From UBA2334 sp049653005 (GTDB lineage Bacteria; Pseudomonadota; Gammaproteobacteria; Burkholderiales; Burkholderiaceae_C), in contig JBASFL010000121.1 of the NCBI GenBank assembly GCA_049653005.1, positions 1 through 64,000 of the forward strand: a stretch of DNA of 64,000 nt, in the 5' to 3' direction. This document shows, one piece after another, positions 42,718 to 51,533 of this stretch. Position 1 is the stretch's first letter, and each line of letters begins with the position of its first letter. Below the pieces are notes generated by a model. It saw nothing but the letters and a program-made list of their open reading frames with translations, searched no databases and was not told where the DNA came from. The position numbers were made by a program, and so were the translations under genes.

Positions 42718-44352
42718 TCAGGCCGCGTGCACACCCGCCCGCCCCGAGGCCACCGCGTACACCGCTTGCACCCCCAGCGCGGCCCCGGCTTGCGCGGGAA
42801 AGGGCGTGGTGAGGAAGGTGGCCGTGGCGTTGTCGGGTGTGACCACCACACGGGTGTAACCGCGCTCGTCGCTGCGGGCGTGGGCAATGTCGGGGTTGCT
42901 GGTGCGGATGCGCGCCAACGCGCCCTCGCCCATGCCCCGGGTGGTGATGGAGGTGCCCACAAACTCGCTGGCCACCACGGGTGACGCGGGGTCGTTGGGC
43001 ACCACGCGCAGGTTGGCGGCCACGTTCTGGTGCACATCGCCGCCCAAGGTGACCACGTTGGTGGCCCCGGTGTCGGCCACGGTTTGCAGCAGGCGGGCGC
43101 GGGCAGCGGCGTAGCCGTCCCAGCCGTCGGTGTAAATGGTGCGGCCCAGCGGGGTGTCGATGCCGGTGGAGCTGAGCTGGGTGCTTTGCGCCAGCAGCCG
43201 CCACTGGCGGCGCGACGCGGCCAGGCCCTGGGCCAGCCACTGCTCTTGTGCGGTGCCCAGCATGCTGCGGGCGGCGTCATCGCTTTCGGTGCAGTTCAGC
43301 ACCACACGCCCCCCGCCTTTCAACGGGTCTCGGCAGGGCTGGACGCTGCGGTGCTGGCGGCAGTCCAGCGTCCACAGGTCGGCCAGGCGGCCCCAGGCCC
43401 ACTGGCGGTGGATGCGCGGGTGGGCACTGCCCCAGGCCTCGGCGGTTCCGGGGGCGAACGGCAAAACGGGCATGTGTTCGAAATACGCCTGGTAGGCGGC
43501 GGTGCGGCGCGCCAGAAACAAGGCCGGGTCTTGGTACTTGGCCGAGTGCTCCCCGGCATAGTCGTTGTCCACCTCGTGGTCGTCCCAGGTGCACAGCCAG
43601 GGGTGGGCGGCATGGCTGGCACGCAGGTCGGCGTCTGACTTGTACAACGCGTGGCGCTCGCGGTAGTCGGCCAGGCTTTGGGGCACGCCCCCGGTGTGCG
43701 GGCGGATGCGGTGTTGCGGGTTGGTGCTTTCGTAGATGTAGTCGCCCACGAACAGCACCAGGTCCAGGTCGTCACGGGCGATGTGGGCGTGCGCCGTGTA
43801 ATGGCCTTGTTCGTAGTGCTGGCACGAGGCCAGCGCCAGCCGCAGGCGGGCCACCGGCGCATCGGGGGCAGGCGCTGTGCGGGTGCGGCCCACCGGGCTT
43901 TGGGCGTTGCCACAGCGGAAGCGGTACCAGTAGGGGCGGTCGGGCTTGAGGCCGTTCACACGGGCGTGCACGCTCCAGCCGCGCGCCGCGTGGGTGGTGA
44001 ACTCGCCGGTGTGCACGCGTTTTTTCAGGGCTTCGTCTGTATAAACTTCATAGCTGACAACGCATACCTGTTGAGCGCTGAGGCCTGATTTTTCATGAAA
44101 ATGATCGGCTTGCTCAGTCGCCGATGCCACCGCGCCCGGCCGGGCGGGGCCGGGGCACAGGCGCGTCCACAGCAACACGGTGTCGGGCCCTGGCTCACCG
44201 CTGGCCACGCCCAGGGTGAAAGGGTCGGTGCGCCAGGCGGGTGTGGCGGCGGTGGTGGCCCCGGCGGGGCGGGCCATGGCGGCCAGGGCCTGGCCCAGGC
44301 CCCAAGCGGACGCAGAGCCCCCCAGGGTGTGCAAAAAACGGCGGCGTTGCAT
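42718..44352 (-). CDS. phoD: Tat-exported alkaline phosphatase PhoD
   Basis: A 544-residue phosphodiesterase/phosphatase. Twin-arginine signal QRRRFLHTLG at the start of ATG 44352; a longer frame from 44430 lacks sense. A PhoD_N Ig-like domain is followed by the metallophosphatase core: ASCQHYEQGHYTAH, LFVGDYIYES, TWDDHEVDNDYAGE and TLGGDVHQN, the Fe/Ca-binding set. Acts in the periplasm on phosphate esters. It follows the binding-protein gene by 25 bp. A copy of the interspersed repeat is translated in frame in the N-terminal domain. Confidence 0.92.
   Translation of the reverse strand: MQRRRFLHTLGGSASAWGLGQALAAMARPAGATTAATPAWRTDPFTLGVASGEPGPDTVLLWTRLCPGPARPGAVASATEQADHFHEKSGLSAQQVCVVSYEVYTDEALKKRVHTGEFTTHAARGWSVHARVNGLKPDRPYWYRFRCGNAQSPVGRTRTAPAPDAPVARLRLALASCQHYEQGHYTAHAHIARDDLDLVLFVGDYIYESTNPQHRIRPHTGGVPQSLADYRERHALYKSDADLRASHAAHPWLCTWDDHEVDNDYAGEHSAKYQDPALFLARRTAAYQAYFEHMPVLPFAPGTAEAWGSAHPRIHRQWAWGRLADLWTLDCRQHRSVQPCRDPLKGGGRVVLNCTESDDAARSMLGTAQEQWLAQGLAASRRQWRLLAQSTQLSSTGIDTPLGRTIYTDGWDGYAAARARLLQTVADTGATNVVTLGGDVHQNVAANLRVVPNDPASPVVASEFVGTSITTRGMGEGALARIRTSNPDIAHARSDERGYTRVVVTPDNATATFLTTPFPAQAGAALGVQAVYAVASGRAGVHAA
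44049..44095. repeat. short interspersed repeat, copy D, in frame inside phoD
   Basis: CATAGCTGACAACGCATACC, then GAGCGCTGAGGCCTGATTTTT. It encodes EKSGLSAQQVCVVSYE in the PhoD_N domain, more AT-rich than its surroundings. Similar to copies A and C. Confidence 0.5.
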
Positions 44353-44377
44353 GGTGAAAGGGGTGGTCAGGCGGGGG

Positions 44378-45604
44378 TCATTGCTTGCGCTGCACAAACA
44401 GGTTGCGCTTGGCGTCTTCGGGGTAGGCAAAGGTGACGCTGCCGTTTTTCACTTGCCCCAGGTAGAGCATGTTGGCGGTGACAGCGTCTTTGTCGTGGGC
44501 GCTGAACGGCTTTTCGTAGGTGGACACCACGCCGTAGTAGTTGCGCTGGATGTTTTCCAGCGCCACTTTCAGCGCCGGGCCATCGGGCTGGCCGCCGCGC
44601 ACGCCAAACAGCGCGTGCATCAGCAAATACGCCGAGTCGTAGCCCTGGGCGGCGGCCACGGGCACGCTGATTTTGGGGGCCTTGTATTTGCGGGCGTAGT
44701 TGGCCAAAAAGGCCGCGCGGCGTTCGTTGCTGGGCTCGGCAATGAAGGTTTGCACCACCAGCGCGCCTTCGGCGGCGTCTTTGGCGCCGTCGATGAAGAA
44801 AGGGAACGACAGCGTCCACGGCCCCACAAAGGGCACGTCCCACTTCAGCGCTTTGCGGCCCTTGGCGATGACGGCGTTTTCAGGCCCCACGGTGTAGCCC
44901 ACGATGGCGTTGGCCCCGGCCTCGCGGGCGGCTTTCAGCTCGGCGCCCAGGTCTTTCACGCCGGTGGGGAAGCGCGCCACGTGCACGGGTTTGAGGTTGT
45001 GGGTGGCCAGGGCGGCTTCCACGTCTTTCAGCCCGGCTTCGCCGTAGCCGGTGGTGTCGGCAAACACGGCCACCTTGGTCCAGCCGCGTTTGACGATGTC
45101 GGCCACCACGAACGGGGCCTGTATGCCGTCTTTGGCCGAGGTGCGGAAAATGTAGCTTTCAGGCCCCGGGTATTGGGCGGTGAGCGGCGTGCCCGTGGCG
45201 CAGGGGATGATCAGCGGCACTTTGGCCTTCTGGAACACCTCCAGCGACACCTGGGCCACGCCCGTGTTGCAAAAACCGATGGTGGCCAGCACCTTGTCGG
45301 CCACCAACTCTTCAGAGAGTTTGCGGCCCACGTCGGGCTTGGCGGTGTCGTCTTTGACCACCAGCTCCAGCGGCCGCCCCAGGTAGCCGCCCACCGCGTT
45401 GATTTCGTCCACCGCCAGGCGCACGCCGTTGTGCATGGGCAACCCGAAATCGGCCGACGGACCGGTGAACGGCCCGATCAGCCCGATGCGCAAGGGCTCT
45501 GCCGCAGGGGCTTGGGCGCCCACGCTGCCACAGGCCAGCGCCACAGCGGCCAAGGCCAGGGAACGGCGTGTCAACGCCTGAAAGCGGGGGGCGGGCAGGG
45601 TCAT
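44378..45604 (-). CDS. branched-chain amino acid-type ABC transporter substrate-binding protein (orphan)
   Basis: A 408-residue periplasmic binding protein, type I fold (LivJ/peripla_BP_6). Signal peptide to about residue 31 (CGSVGAQA); the mature start EPLRIGLIGPFTGPSADFG and the LVADKVLATIGFCNTGVA segment are typical. No permease or ATPase genes are adjacent, so it must serve a transporter encoded elsewhere. Co-directional with phoD. Confidence 0.9.
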   Translation of the reverse strand: MTLPAPRFQALTRRSLALAAVALACGSVGAQAPAAEPLRIGLIGPFTGPSADFGLPMHNGVRLAVDEINAVGGYLGRPLELVVKDDTAKPDVGRKLSEELVADKVLATIGFCNTGVAQVSLEVFQKAKVPLIIPCATGTPLTAQYPGPESYIFRTSAKDGIQAPFVVADIVKRGWTKVAVFADTTGYGEAGLKDVEAALATHNLKPVHVARFPTGVKDLGAELKAAREAGANAIVGYTVGPENAVIAKGRKALKWDVPFVGPWTLSFPFFIDGAKDAAEGALVVQTFIAEPSNERRAAFLANYARKYKAPKISVPVAAAQGYDSAYLLMHALFGVRGGQPDGPALKVALENIQRNYYGVVSTYEKPFSAHDKDAVTANMLYLGQVKNGSVTFAYPEDAKRNLFVQRKQ

Positions 45605-45697
45605 GCAAAGTCTCCGAAAACGTCTGGTGGGGCCAAGCGCAGCATTGTGACGCTGGCCGCCGGGTCTTCAACGCGGTGTGGCGGGGGCGGGCACCGC

Positions 45698-46615
45698 TCA
45701 AAGCGGGCTGCGCAGGTGGTGGGCGGCGGCGGTGCGCAAGGCGTCGCTCAGGCCGTCGAGCACACCGCTGTTGAGGTTCCAGCAGTGCCAGTACAGGGCC
45801 ACGGGCTGGCGGTGGTGGGCCACCACGTCCACCAGGGTGCCGTCGTCCAACAGGGGCTGCACCAGCAGGCGGGGCAACACGCTCACGCCCCAACCCGCGC
45901 ACACGGCGCGCACCTGCGCCTCGGACGAGGGCACAAACAGCTGTTTGAGCGTGACACGCTTCAGGCCAAACGCCTGCGCCACAAACTCGCGCTGCATGTC
46001 GTCTTTGCGGTTGAAGGCAATGAAGGGCGTGGTGGCGAACTGGTGCGCCGTCAGCCCTTTGGGGCAGTGCAGCGAGGCGTAGCTGGCCCGCGCCACGGCC
46101 ACGTAGTCCATGAAACCCAGGGCCTCCATGCGGCAGCCGCGCAGCGCCTGGTTGAGCGAGGTCACGCAGCCCAGCACCTGGCCTTCGCGCAGCCACTCGT
46201 GGGTGAAGTCCTGGTCGTCGGTGATGATTTCAATGGGCAGGCCCGCCAGGGCCAGGGTGTTGAGCGCGGGCAGGGCCCAGGTGGCGATGCTGTCGGCGTT
46301 GATGGCCACCGAAATGCGCTCTTCTTCGCGCCCGCTGCCGGTGGAGCTGGGGGCCAGCTCTTTCAGGTCTTTTTCCAGGTCGGCGCGCAACAGCCGCATC
46401 ATTTTGGTGTGTTTGAGCAGCAACTGCCCCGCCGCCGTGGCCTTCAGCGGGCGGCTGCGCACGATGAGCACGGTGCCCACCTGCGCCTCCAGCGAACGCA
46501 AGCGCTGCGACACCGCCGACTGCGTGATGGACAGCCGCTGCGCCGCCCGCTCGAACCCGCCCTCTTCCACGATGGCGGCCAAACACTCCAGGGCATCCGG
46601 GTCAAAACTGCTCAT
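45698..46615 (-). CDS. LysR-family regulator, ArgP/IciA-like
   Basis: A 305-residue LysR protein: HTH at about 8-65 (FERAAQRLSITQSAVSQRLRSLE) and an effector domain. The wording of the N-terminus (DALECLAAIVEEGGFERAAQRLSITQSAVSQRL) and length match ArgP/IciA, which senses Lys/Arg. ATG 46615 with GGAG is preferred over TTG 46642. Divergent from a D-amino-acid dehydrogenase, not from the usual argO/lysE exporter, so its effector may be different here. Confidence 0.85.
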   Translation of the reverse strand: MSSFDPDALECLAAIVEEGGFERAAQRLSITQSAVSQRLRSLEAQVGTVLIVRSRPLKATAAGQLLLKHTKMMRLLRADLEKDLKELAPSSTGSGREEERISVAINADSIATWALPALNTLALAGLPIEIITDDQDFTHEWLREGQVLGCVTSLNQALRGCRMEALGFMDYVAVARASYASLHCPKGLTAHQFATTPFIAFNRKDDMQREFVAQAFGLKRVTLKQLFVPSSEAQVRAVCAGWGVSVLPRLLVQPLLDDGTLVDVVAHHRQPVALYWHCWNLNSGVLDGLSDALRTAAAHHLRSPL

Positions 46616-46636
46616 GGCCGGGGGCTCTCCTCTATT

Positions 46637-46674
46637 AGCCAAATTGATGTGAATCGATTCAGTTTAATTTGGCT
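46637..46674. promoter_or_regulatory. nested palindromic operator between the ArgP-like regulator and dadA
   Basis: Outer arms AGCCAAATT (46637-46645) and AATTTGGCT (46666-46674) are perfect 9-bp inverted repeats. Exactly central is a perfect 10-bp palindrome GAATCGATTC (46651-46660), with 5 nt on each side. The right arm touches the -35 box proposed for dadA and the site lies 22 bp upstream of the regulator ATG. Confidence 0.7.
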
Positions 46675-46702
46675 TCACTTGCACCGGGCTTTTTTTCATA
46701 CT
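46674..46702 (+). promoter_or_regulatory. candidate dadA promoter
   Basis: TTCACT, 17 nt, CATACT; weak consensus as expected for an activator-dependent promoter. Lies immediately right of the palindrome and 40 bp before the dadA ATG. Confidence 0.4.
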
Positions 46703-46741
46703 CCGCCGCTTACTGAACCGAATTTTTGTGGGGTTTTCATC

Positions 46742-48067
46742 ATGCGAGTCACCGTCTTGGGCGCGGGCATCATCGGCGTCAGCACCGCCTGGCATTTGTT
46801 GCAACGCGGGCACGAGGTCACGCTGGTGGACCGCCAGGCCGACGCGGCCCTGGAAACCAGCTTTGGCAACGCGGCGCAAATTTCGGTCAGCTACTGCGAA
46901 CCGTGGGCCAACCGCGCCGCGCCGCTGAAGGCCCTGAAGTGGATGTTCGACCCCGAAGGCCCCCTGAAATTTCGCCCCCAGCTCGACCCCGCGCAGTGGA
47001 GGTGGGGCCTGCAGTTTCTGGCGCAGTGCAACGACACGGCTTTTGAGCGCAACGTGGCGCAGCTGGTGGCCCTGGGGCAATACAGCCACACGGCACTGAA
47101 AGACATCGTGGCCCACACCGGCATCGACTACCACCGCCTGACCCGGGGCATTGCCCACTACTACACCAGCCAGCAATCGTTTGACGAGGCCGGCGCCGCC
47201 GCCGACACCATGCGCCGCCACGGCGTGGCCCGCCGGGTGGTGAGCAAAGAAGAGCTGCTGCGCATCGAGCCCGCGCTGCGGGGTTTTGCCGACCGCATCG
47301 TGGGCGGCACTTACACCGAAAGCGACGAATCGGGCGATTGCCGGGTGTTCACCCAGGCGCTGGCCCGCCAGTGCGAGCAAAAAGGCCTGCAAGCCCTGAT
47401 GGGGCACGACATCGAGCGCCTGCACGCCACCGGCGGCGACATCAGCCACGTGGCCGTGCGCGACCGCGCCACCGGTCAGGCCCGCACACTGACGGCCGAC
47501 GCCTTTGTGGTGGCCGCAGGCAGCTACACCACCGCGCTGCTGAAGCAAGTGGGCGTGAACGTGCCCATTTACCCCGGCAAGGGCTACAGCGCCACGCTGC
47601 CCCTGCTCAACCCCGACGCAGCGCCCACGGTCAGCATGATTGACGACCAGGTGAAATGCGCCATTTCCCGGCTGGGCAACCAGCTGCGCGTGGCCGGCAC
47701 CATCGAGCTGGGCGGCTTTGACTTGCGCCTGGACACCCCGCTGGCCCGCACCCGCAGCGAAATGCTGGTGCGCCGCATCGAACAGGTGTTCCCCGGCGTG
47801 GCCGACACCCGCACACCCGAGCAGGGCGGCGACCCCCAGTTCTGGTGCGGCCTGCGCCCCGCCACGCCCACCAACATCCCGCTGATGGGGCCCACGAAAG
47901 TGGGCAAGCTGTGGGTGAACGCGGGCCACGGCACGCTGGGCTGGACGCACGGCGCGGGCTCGGGCAAAGCGCTGGCGGAACTCATCAGCGGCCAGCAACC
48001 GGCCATGCATTTCAACTTTTACAACCAGCCCCGTTCAGGGGCACACTGGCACCCCCGCACCGCTTGA
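46742..48067 (+). CDS. dadA: D-amino acid dehydrogenase (DadA family)
   Basis: A 441-residue FAD enzyme that oxidatively deaminates D-amino acids, passing electrons to the respiratory chain. FAD dinucleotide-binding site VLGAGIIGVSTAWHLLQRGHEVTLVD at residues 5-30; C-terminal GLRPATPTNIPLMG and NAGHGTLGWTHGAGSG are family features. No racemase (dadX) follows. Divergent from the LysR gene, its likely regulator. A relative acting on another amine is possible. Confidence 0.88.
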   Translation: MRVTVLGAGIIGVSTAWHLLQRGHEVTLVDRQADAALETSFGNAAQISVSYCEPWANRAAPLKALKWMFDPEGPLKFRPQLDPAQWRWGLQFLAQCNDTAFERNVAQLVALGQYSHTALKDIVAHTGIDYHRLTRGIAHYYTSQQSFDEAGAAADTMRRHGVARRVVSKEELLRIEPALRGFADRIVGGTYTESDESGDCRVFTQALARQCEQKGLQALMGHDIERLHATGGDISHVAVRDRATGQARTLTADAFVVAAGSYTTALLKQVGVNVPIYPGKGYSATLPLLNPDAAPTVSMIDDQVKCAISRLGNQLRVAGTIELGGFDLRLDTPLARTRSEMLVRRIEQVFPGVADTRTPEQGGDPQFWCGLRPATPTNIPLMGPTKVGKLWVNAGHGTLGWTHGAGSGKALAELISGQQPAMHFNFYNQPRSGAHWHPRTA

Positions 48068-48082
48068 GTAAAGAAAAGAACC

Positions 48083-49930
48083 GTGTCCGCTGCTGTTGTG
48101 TTCACCGCGTTGGGCCTGGCGTTGGCCGCCTGTGGCGGGGGCTCGGATGCCCCCAGCTTCAAGCCGCTGACACTGAACATTGCCCACATCAACGACCACC
48201 ACTCCCAGCTCGACGCCTTCGCGGCCACCGAACTGACGCTGGACGGTGTGGCCACCCAGGTGGAACTGGGTGGTTTTGCGCGCCAGACTGCGTTGTTCAA
48301 GTCGGTGGCGGGCACGCAAAACCTGCTGAAAATCCACGCGGGTGACGCCGCCACCGGCACGCTGTACTACACCTTTTACAAGGGCAAGGTCGATGCGCAG
48401 ATGATGAACACCGTCTGCTTCGATGCCTTCACCCCCGGCAACCACGAATTTGACGACGGCGACGCCACCCTGAAGGGCTTTCTGGACGAGCTGGCCACCG
48501 GCACCTGCAAAACCCCCGTCATTTCCAGCAACGTGGTGCCCGCCGCTGGTACATCCCTGGCCCCCACAGGCGGCACGCCTTACCTGAAGCCGTGGGTCAT
48601 CAAGGACATGGACGGCGTGAAGGTGGGCCTGATTGGCATCACCATTGCGGGCAAAACCGTCAACTCCTCTCGCCCACTGGCCACCACCGTGTTCAACAAC
48701 GAGGTGGCCTCGGCCCAGAAAGCCATCGACGAGCTCAAGGCCCAGGGCGTGCGCCACATCGTGGCCGTCACACACCAAGGCTATGACGCCGACAAGGCCT
48801 TGGCCGCCCAGCTGACCGATGTGGACGTGGTCATCGGCGGCGATTCGCACAGCCTGTTGGGCGACTTCAAAGCGGTGGGCATCACCACCTCGTCAGGCGC
48901 CTACCCCACGGTGGTGACCAACAAAAACGGCGAGCCCGTGTGCATCGGCCACGCCTGGGAATACAGCAAGGCCTTTGGCCTGATGAACGTGCAATTCAAC
49001 GAAGCCGGGGCCGTGAAAAGCTGCGGTGGCCAAGCCACCCTGGTGATTGGCGACCAATTCAAGCGCAAAGACGCCGCCGGCGCTTGGCAAACCGTGTCAG
49101 ACACCGTGCGCAGCACCCTCATGGCCAACCTGGCCGCCAACCAGCCAGCCGTCAAAGTGGTGACACCCGATGCCACCGCCGCCGCCACGCTGAAAACCCA
49201 CAGCGACCAAGTGGCCGCTGAAAAAGCAAAGCCCATCGGCACAGCCACGCAGTCGCTGTGCCTGGTGCGCACACCCGGCGAAAGCACCAACCGCAGCACC
49301 GGCACAGCAGGCTGTGAAACCGCCAACACATTGGCCCAAGGCAGCGACGCGGCGCAGGCCGTGGCAGAAGCCTTCCTGTACGCCGCCAAACGTGCCGACT
49401 TTGCCCTGCAAAACGCCGGTGGTGTGCGCGTGCCCGTGGCCGCTGGTGGCCTGACGATGAACACCGCCTTCACCCTGCTGCCGTTCACCAACGTGCTGGT
49501 GGAAATGGAACTGAGTGGCCAAGAAGTGGTGGCCGCACTGGAGGACGCCGTGGCCAACCACCTGGACCTGGCCCAATCCAACGGGTCACACCCCTATGCC
49601 GCCGGGCTGCGCTGGGACTTGGACATGGGCAAGGCCAAAGGCCAGCGCTTCACCAACGTGCAGGTGCGCCACAAAACCACCGGGGCCTGGAGCGCGATCG
49701 ACCCAGCCAAAACCCATGTGCTGGTGACCAACGATTTCATTGCGTCGGGCAAAGACGGCTACACCGCGCTGGGCACGGCCTACAACGCAGGCCGCTACGT
49801 CAACACCTACCTGCTGTACACGCAAAGCTTTGTCGATTACGTGCTGGCCAAAGGCACTGTCGCACGCCCCGCACGGGCCGATTACGCCCACCAGCGCGTG
49901 ACCATAGCGACAGGCGTCCAACTGCCGTGA
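48083..49930 (+). CDS. 5'-nucleotidase/metallophosphatase lipoprotein
   Basis: A 615-residue UshA/NutA-type protein. Lipobox LALAACGGGS (Cys 17) predicts a lipid anchor. Metal-binding motifs: AHINDHHSQL, AGDAATGT, FTPGNHEFDDG, VTHQGYDAD and IGGDSHSLL; the C-terminal 5'-nucleotidase substrate domain has LQNAGGVRVPVAAG. Degrades extracellular nucleotides to nucleosides and phosphate. Start GTG 48083 is set by the signal peptide. It follows dadA by 15 bp. Confidence 0.9.
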   Translation: MSAAVVFTALGLALAACGGGSDAPSFKPLTLNIAHINDHHSQLDAFAATELTLDGVATQVELGGFARQTALFKSVAGTQNLLKIHAGDAATGTLYYTFYKGKVDAQMMNTVCFDAFTPGNHEFDDGDATLKGFLDELATGTCKTPVISSNVVPAAGTSLAPTGGTPYLKPWVIKDMDGVKVGLIGITIAGKTVNSSRPLATTVFNNEVASAQKAIDELKAQGVRHIVAVTHQGYDADKALAAQLTDVDVVIGGDSHSLLGDFKAVGITTSSGAYPTVVTNKNGEPVCIGHAWEYSKAFGLMNVQFNEAGAVKSCGGQATLVIGDQFKRKDAAGAWQTVSDTVRSTLMANLAANQPAVKVVTPDATAAATLKTHSDQVAAEKAKPIGTATQSLCLVRTPGESTNRSTGTAGCETANTLAQGSDAAQAVAEAFLYAAKRADFALQNAGGVRVPVAAGGLTMNTAFTLLPFTNVLVEMELSGQEVVAALEDAVANHLDLAQSNGSHPYAAGLRWDLDMGKAKGQRFTNVQVRHKTTGAWSAIDPAKTHVLVTNDFIASGKDGYTALGTAYNAGRYVNTYLLYTQSFVDYVLAKGTVARPARADYAHQRVTIATGVQLP

Positions 49931-49958
49931 TAGCAAACAAATGAATACCATCAAGCGC
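49930..49958. repeat. interspersed repeat, copy E2 (29-bp identity with 30732-30760)
   Basis: Starts at the last base of the 5'-nucleotidase stop codon: ATAGCAAACAAATGAATACC plus nine more bases, identical to the reverse complement of copy E1. Flanking bases differ. Confidence 0.75.
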
Positions 49959-50057
49959 CAGCGGCACTTTTCACCTTAAAAATGCTTTCACCCCGCTGCG
50001 CCAAAGGGGGGTGGGGTTTCGCGGAGAATGGGTTTTCTCCGCACTGAGCCCCTTCCC

Positions 50058-50603
50058 ATGCTTGCACCCACACCCCCTTCTCGCGCCTTGGCGCCCGGTT
50101 TCACGCAGCGCGAGTTCCGCGACGCACTGGGCAGCTTTGCCACGGGGGTGACCGTGGTCACCGCCCGTGCGCCCGACGGCGCGCTGGTGGGCCTCACGGC
50201 CAATTCGTTCAACTCCGTGTCGCTCGACCCGCCGCTGGTACTGTGGAGCCTGGCGCGCACGTCCAGCACCATGGCCGTGTTCAGCGGTTGCACCCACTAC
50301 GCGGTGAACGTGCTCAGCGCCGCCCAGGTGGCGCTGGCCCAGCAGTTTGCCGCCCGTGGGGTGGACCGGTTTGCGGGCGTGGCCCACACGCTGGGCCACC
50401 ACGGCGTGCCCTTGTTGAGCGGCGCACTGGCCACCTTCGAGTGCTTCAACCGCAGCCAACACGTGGAGGGCGACCACCTCATTTTTGTGGGCGAAGTCGA
50501 GCACTGCCACCGCGCCACACCCGACACGCTGGGCCACGCGGTCGGCAGCGCCGCGCCGCTGCTGTACCACGGCGGCAAGTTCTACACCGAGCACCCGCTC
50601 TGA
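50058..50603 (+). CDS. flavin reductase-like domain protein
   Basis: A 181-residue protein of the FMN-binding split-barrel flavin reductase family: FRDALGSFATGVTVVTARAP, GLTANSFNSVSLDPPLVLWSL and the closing LLYHGGKFYTEHPL. It probably supplies reduced FMN/FAD to a two-component monooxygenase, but no monooxygenase is nearby. ATG 50058 is chosen because conserved sequence starts soon after. Followed by a transporter 18 bp away. Confidence 0.88.
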   Translation: MLAPTPPSRALAPGFTQREFRDALGSFATGVTVVTARAPDGALVGLTANSFNSVSLDPPLVLWSLARTSSTMAVFSGCTHYAVNVLSAAQVALAQQFAARGVDRFAGVAHTLGHHGVPLLSGALATFECFNRSQHVEGDHLIFVGEVEHCHRATPDTLGHAVGSAAPLLYHGGKFYTEHPL

Positions 50604-50621
50604 GCCCCCCGGGTCCACACC

Positions 50622-51530
50622 ATGCCCCACACCACACCCCAGCCCAAAACCCGGCTGGACGGCCTGGCCATTGGTCTGTTGCTGGCCTGCTGCGCCTTTT
50701 GGGGGCTGCAACAAATCCTGATCAAAAGCTCAGTGGCCGAAATGCCGCCGCTGTGGCAGGCCACCCTGCGCTTTGTGGGCGCCAGCGCCCTGCTGTGGGC
50801 CTGGTGCGCGTGGCGCGGCATTGCGCTGTTCGGGCGCGACGGCACGTTGCGCGCCGGGCTGCTGGCCGGGGCGCTGTTTGCGGGTGAACTCACCTGCATC
50901 TACATCGGCCTGCAATACACCACGGCCTCGCGCCTGACCGTGTTTTTGTACACCTCACCCTTTGTGGTGGCCCTGCTGTTGCCGCGTTTTGTGGTGACCG
51001 AGCGCCTGCGGGGTGTGCAATGGGTGGGCTTGAGCGTGGCGTTTGCCGCTGTGGCGCTGGCGTTCAGCGAAGGGTTTGGCCACTCCACCGGCCGCCAGTT
51101 GCTGGGCGACACCCTGGGCCTGGCCGCCGGTGCTCTGTGGGGGCTGACCACTTTGGCCCTGCGCACCACCCGGCTGACCCAGGCCAGCGCAGAAAAAAAC
51201 CTGTTTTACCAACTGGCCGTGACGGCCGCTGTGGTGCCGGTGATTTCGCTGCTGCTGGGCGAGACCTGGGGCTGGAGCTACTCGGCCTGGGCTTGGACAT
51301 CGCTGTTTTTGCAAACCGCCGTGGGCGCGTTTGCCAGCTACCTGGCCTGGATGTGGATGCTGCGCCACTACCCGGCCACGCAAATGGCCAGTTTCACGTT
51401 CCTGACGCCGGTGTTTGCCCTGCTGTTTGGCGTGGTGTTGCTGGGCGAGCCCCTGTCGGCCCAACTGGTGCTGGCCCTGGTGGGCGTGGCAGCGGGCATT
51501 GTGCTGGTGAACCGCAAGCCCAAGGCCTGA
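50622..51530 (+). CDS. EamA/DMT-family transporter
   Basis: A 302-residue inner-membrane protein with ten hydrophobic helices formed by two EamA repeats (about 15-145 and 165-298); LEPVFA-type motifs appear as FLTPVFALLFGVVLLGE. Exports or imports small metabolites; substrate unknown. Downstream of the flavin reductase by 18 bp, convergent with the HDOD gene with only 3 bp between. Confidence 0.9.
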   Translation: MPHTTPQPKTRLDGLAIGLLLACCAFWGLQQILIKSSVAEMPPLWQATLRFVGASALLWAWCAWRGIALFGRDGTLRAGLLAGALFAGELTCIYIGLQYTTASRLTVFLYTSPFVVALLLPRFVVTERLRGVQWVGLSVAFAAVALAFSEGFGHSTGRQLLGDTLGLAAGALWGLTTLALRTTRLTQASAEKNLFYQLAVTAAVVPVISLLLGETWGWSYSAWAWTSLFLQTAVGAFASYLAWMWMLRHYPATQMASFTFLTPVFALLFGVVLLGEPLSAQLVLALVGVAAGIVLVNRKPKA

Positions 51531-51533
51531 ACG

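Noticed and set aside
44180..48067. A 1295-codon plus-strand frame
   Set aside because: Only its last 441 codons (from 46742) are the real dadA. The rest is the complement of phoD, the binding-protein gene and the LysR gene.
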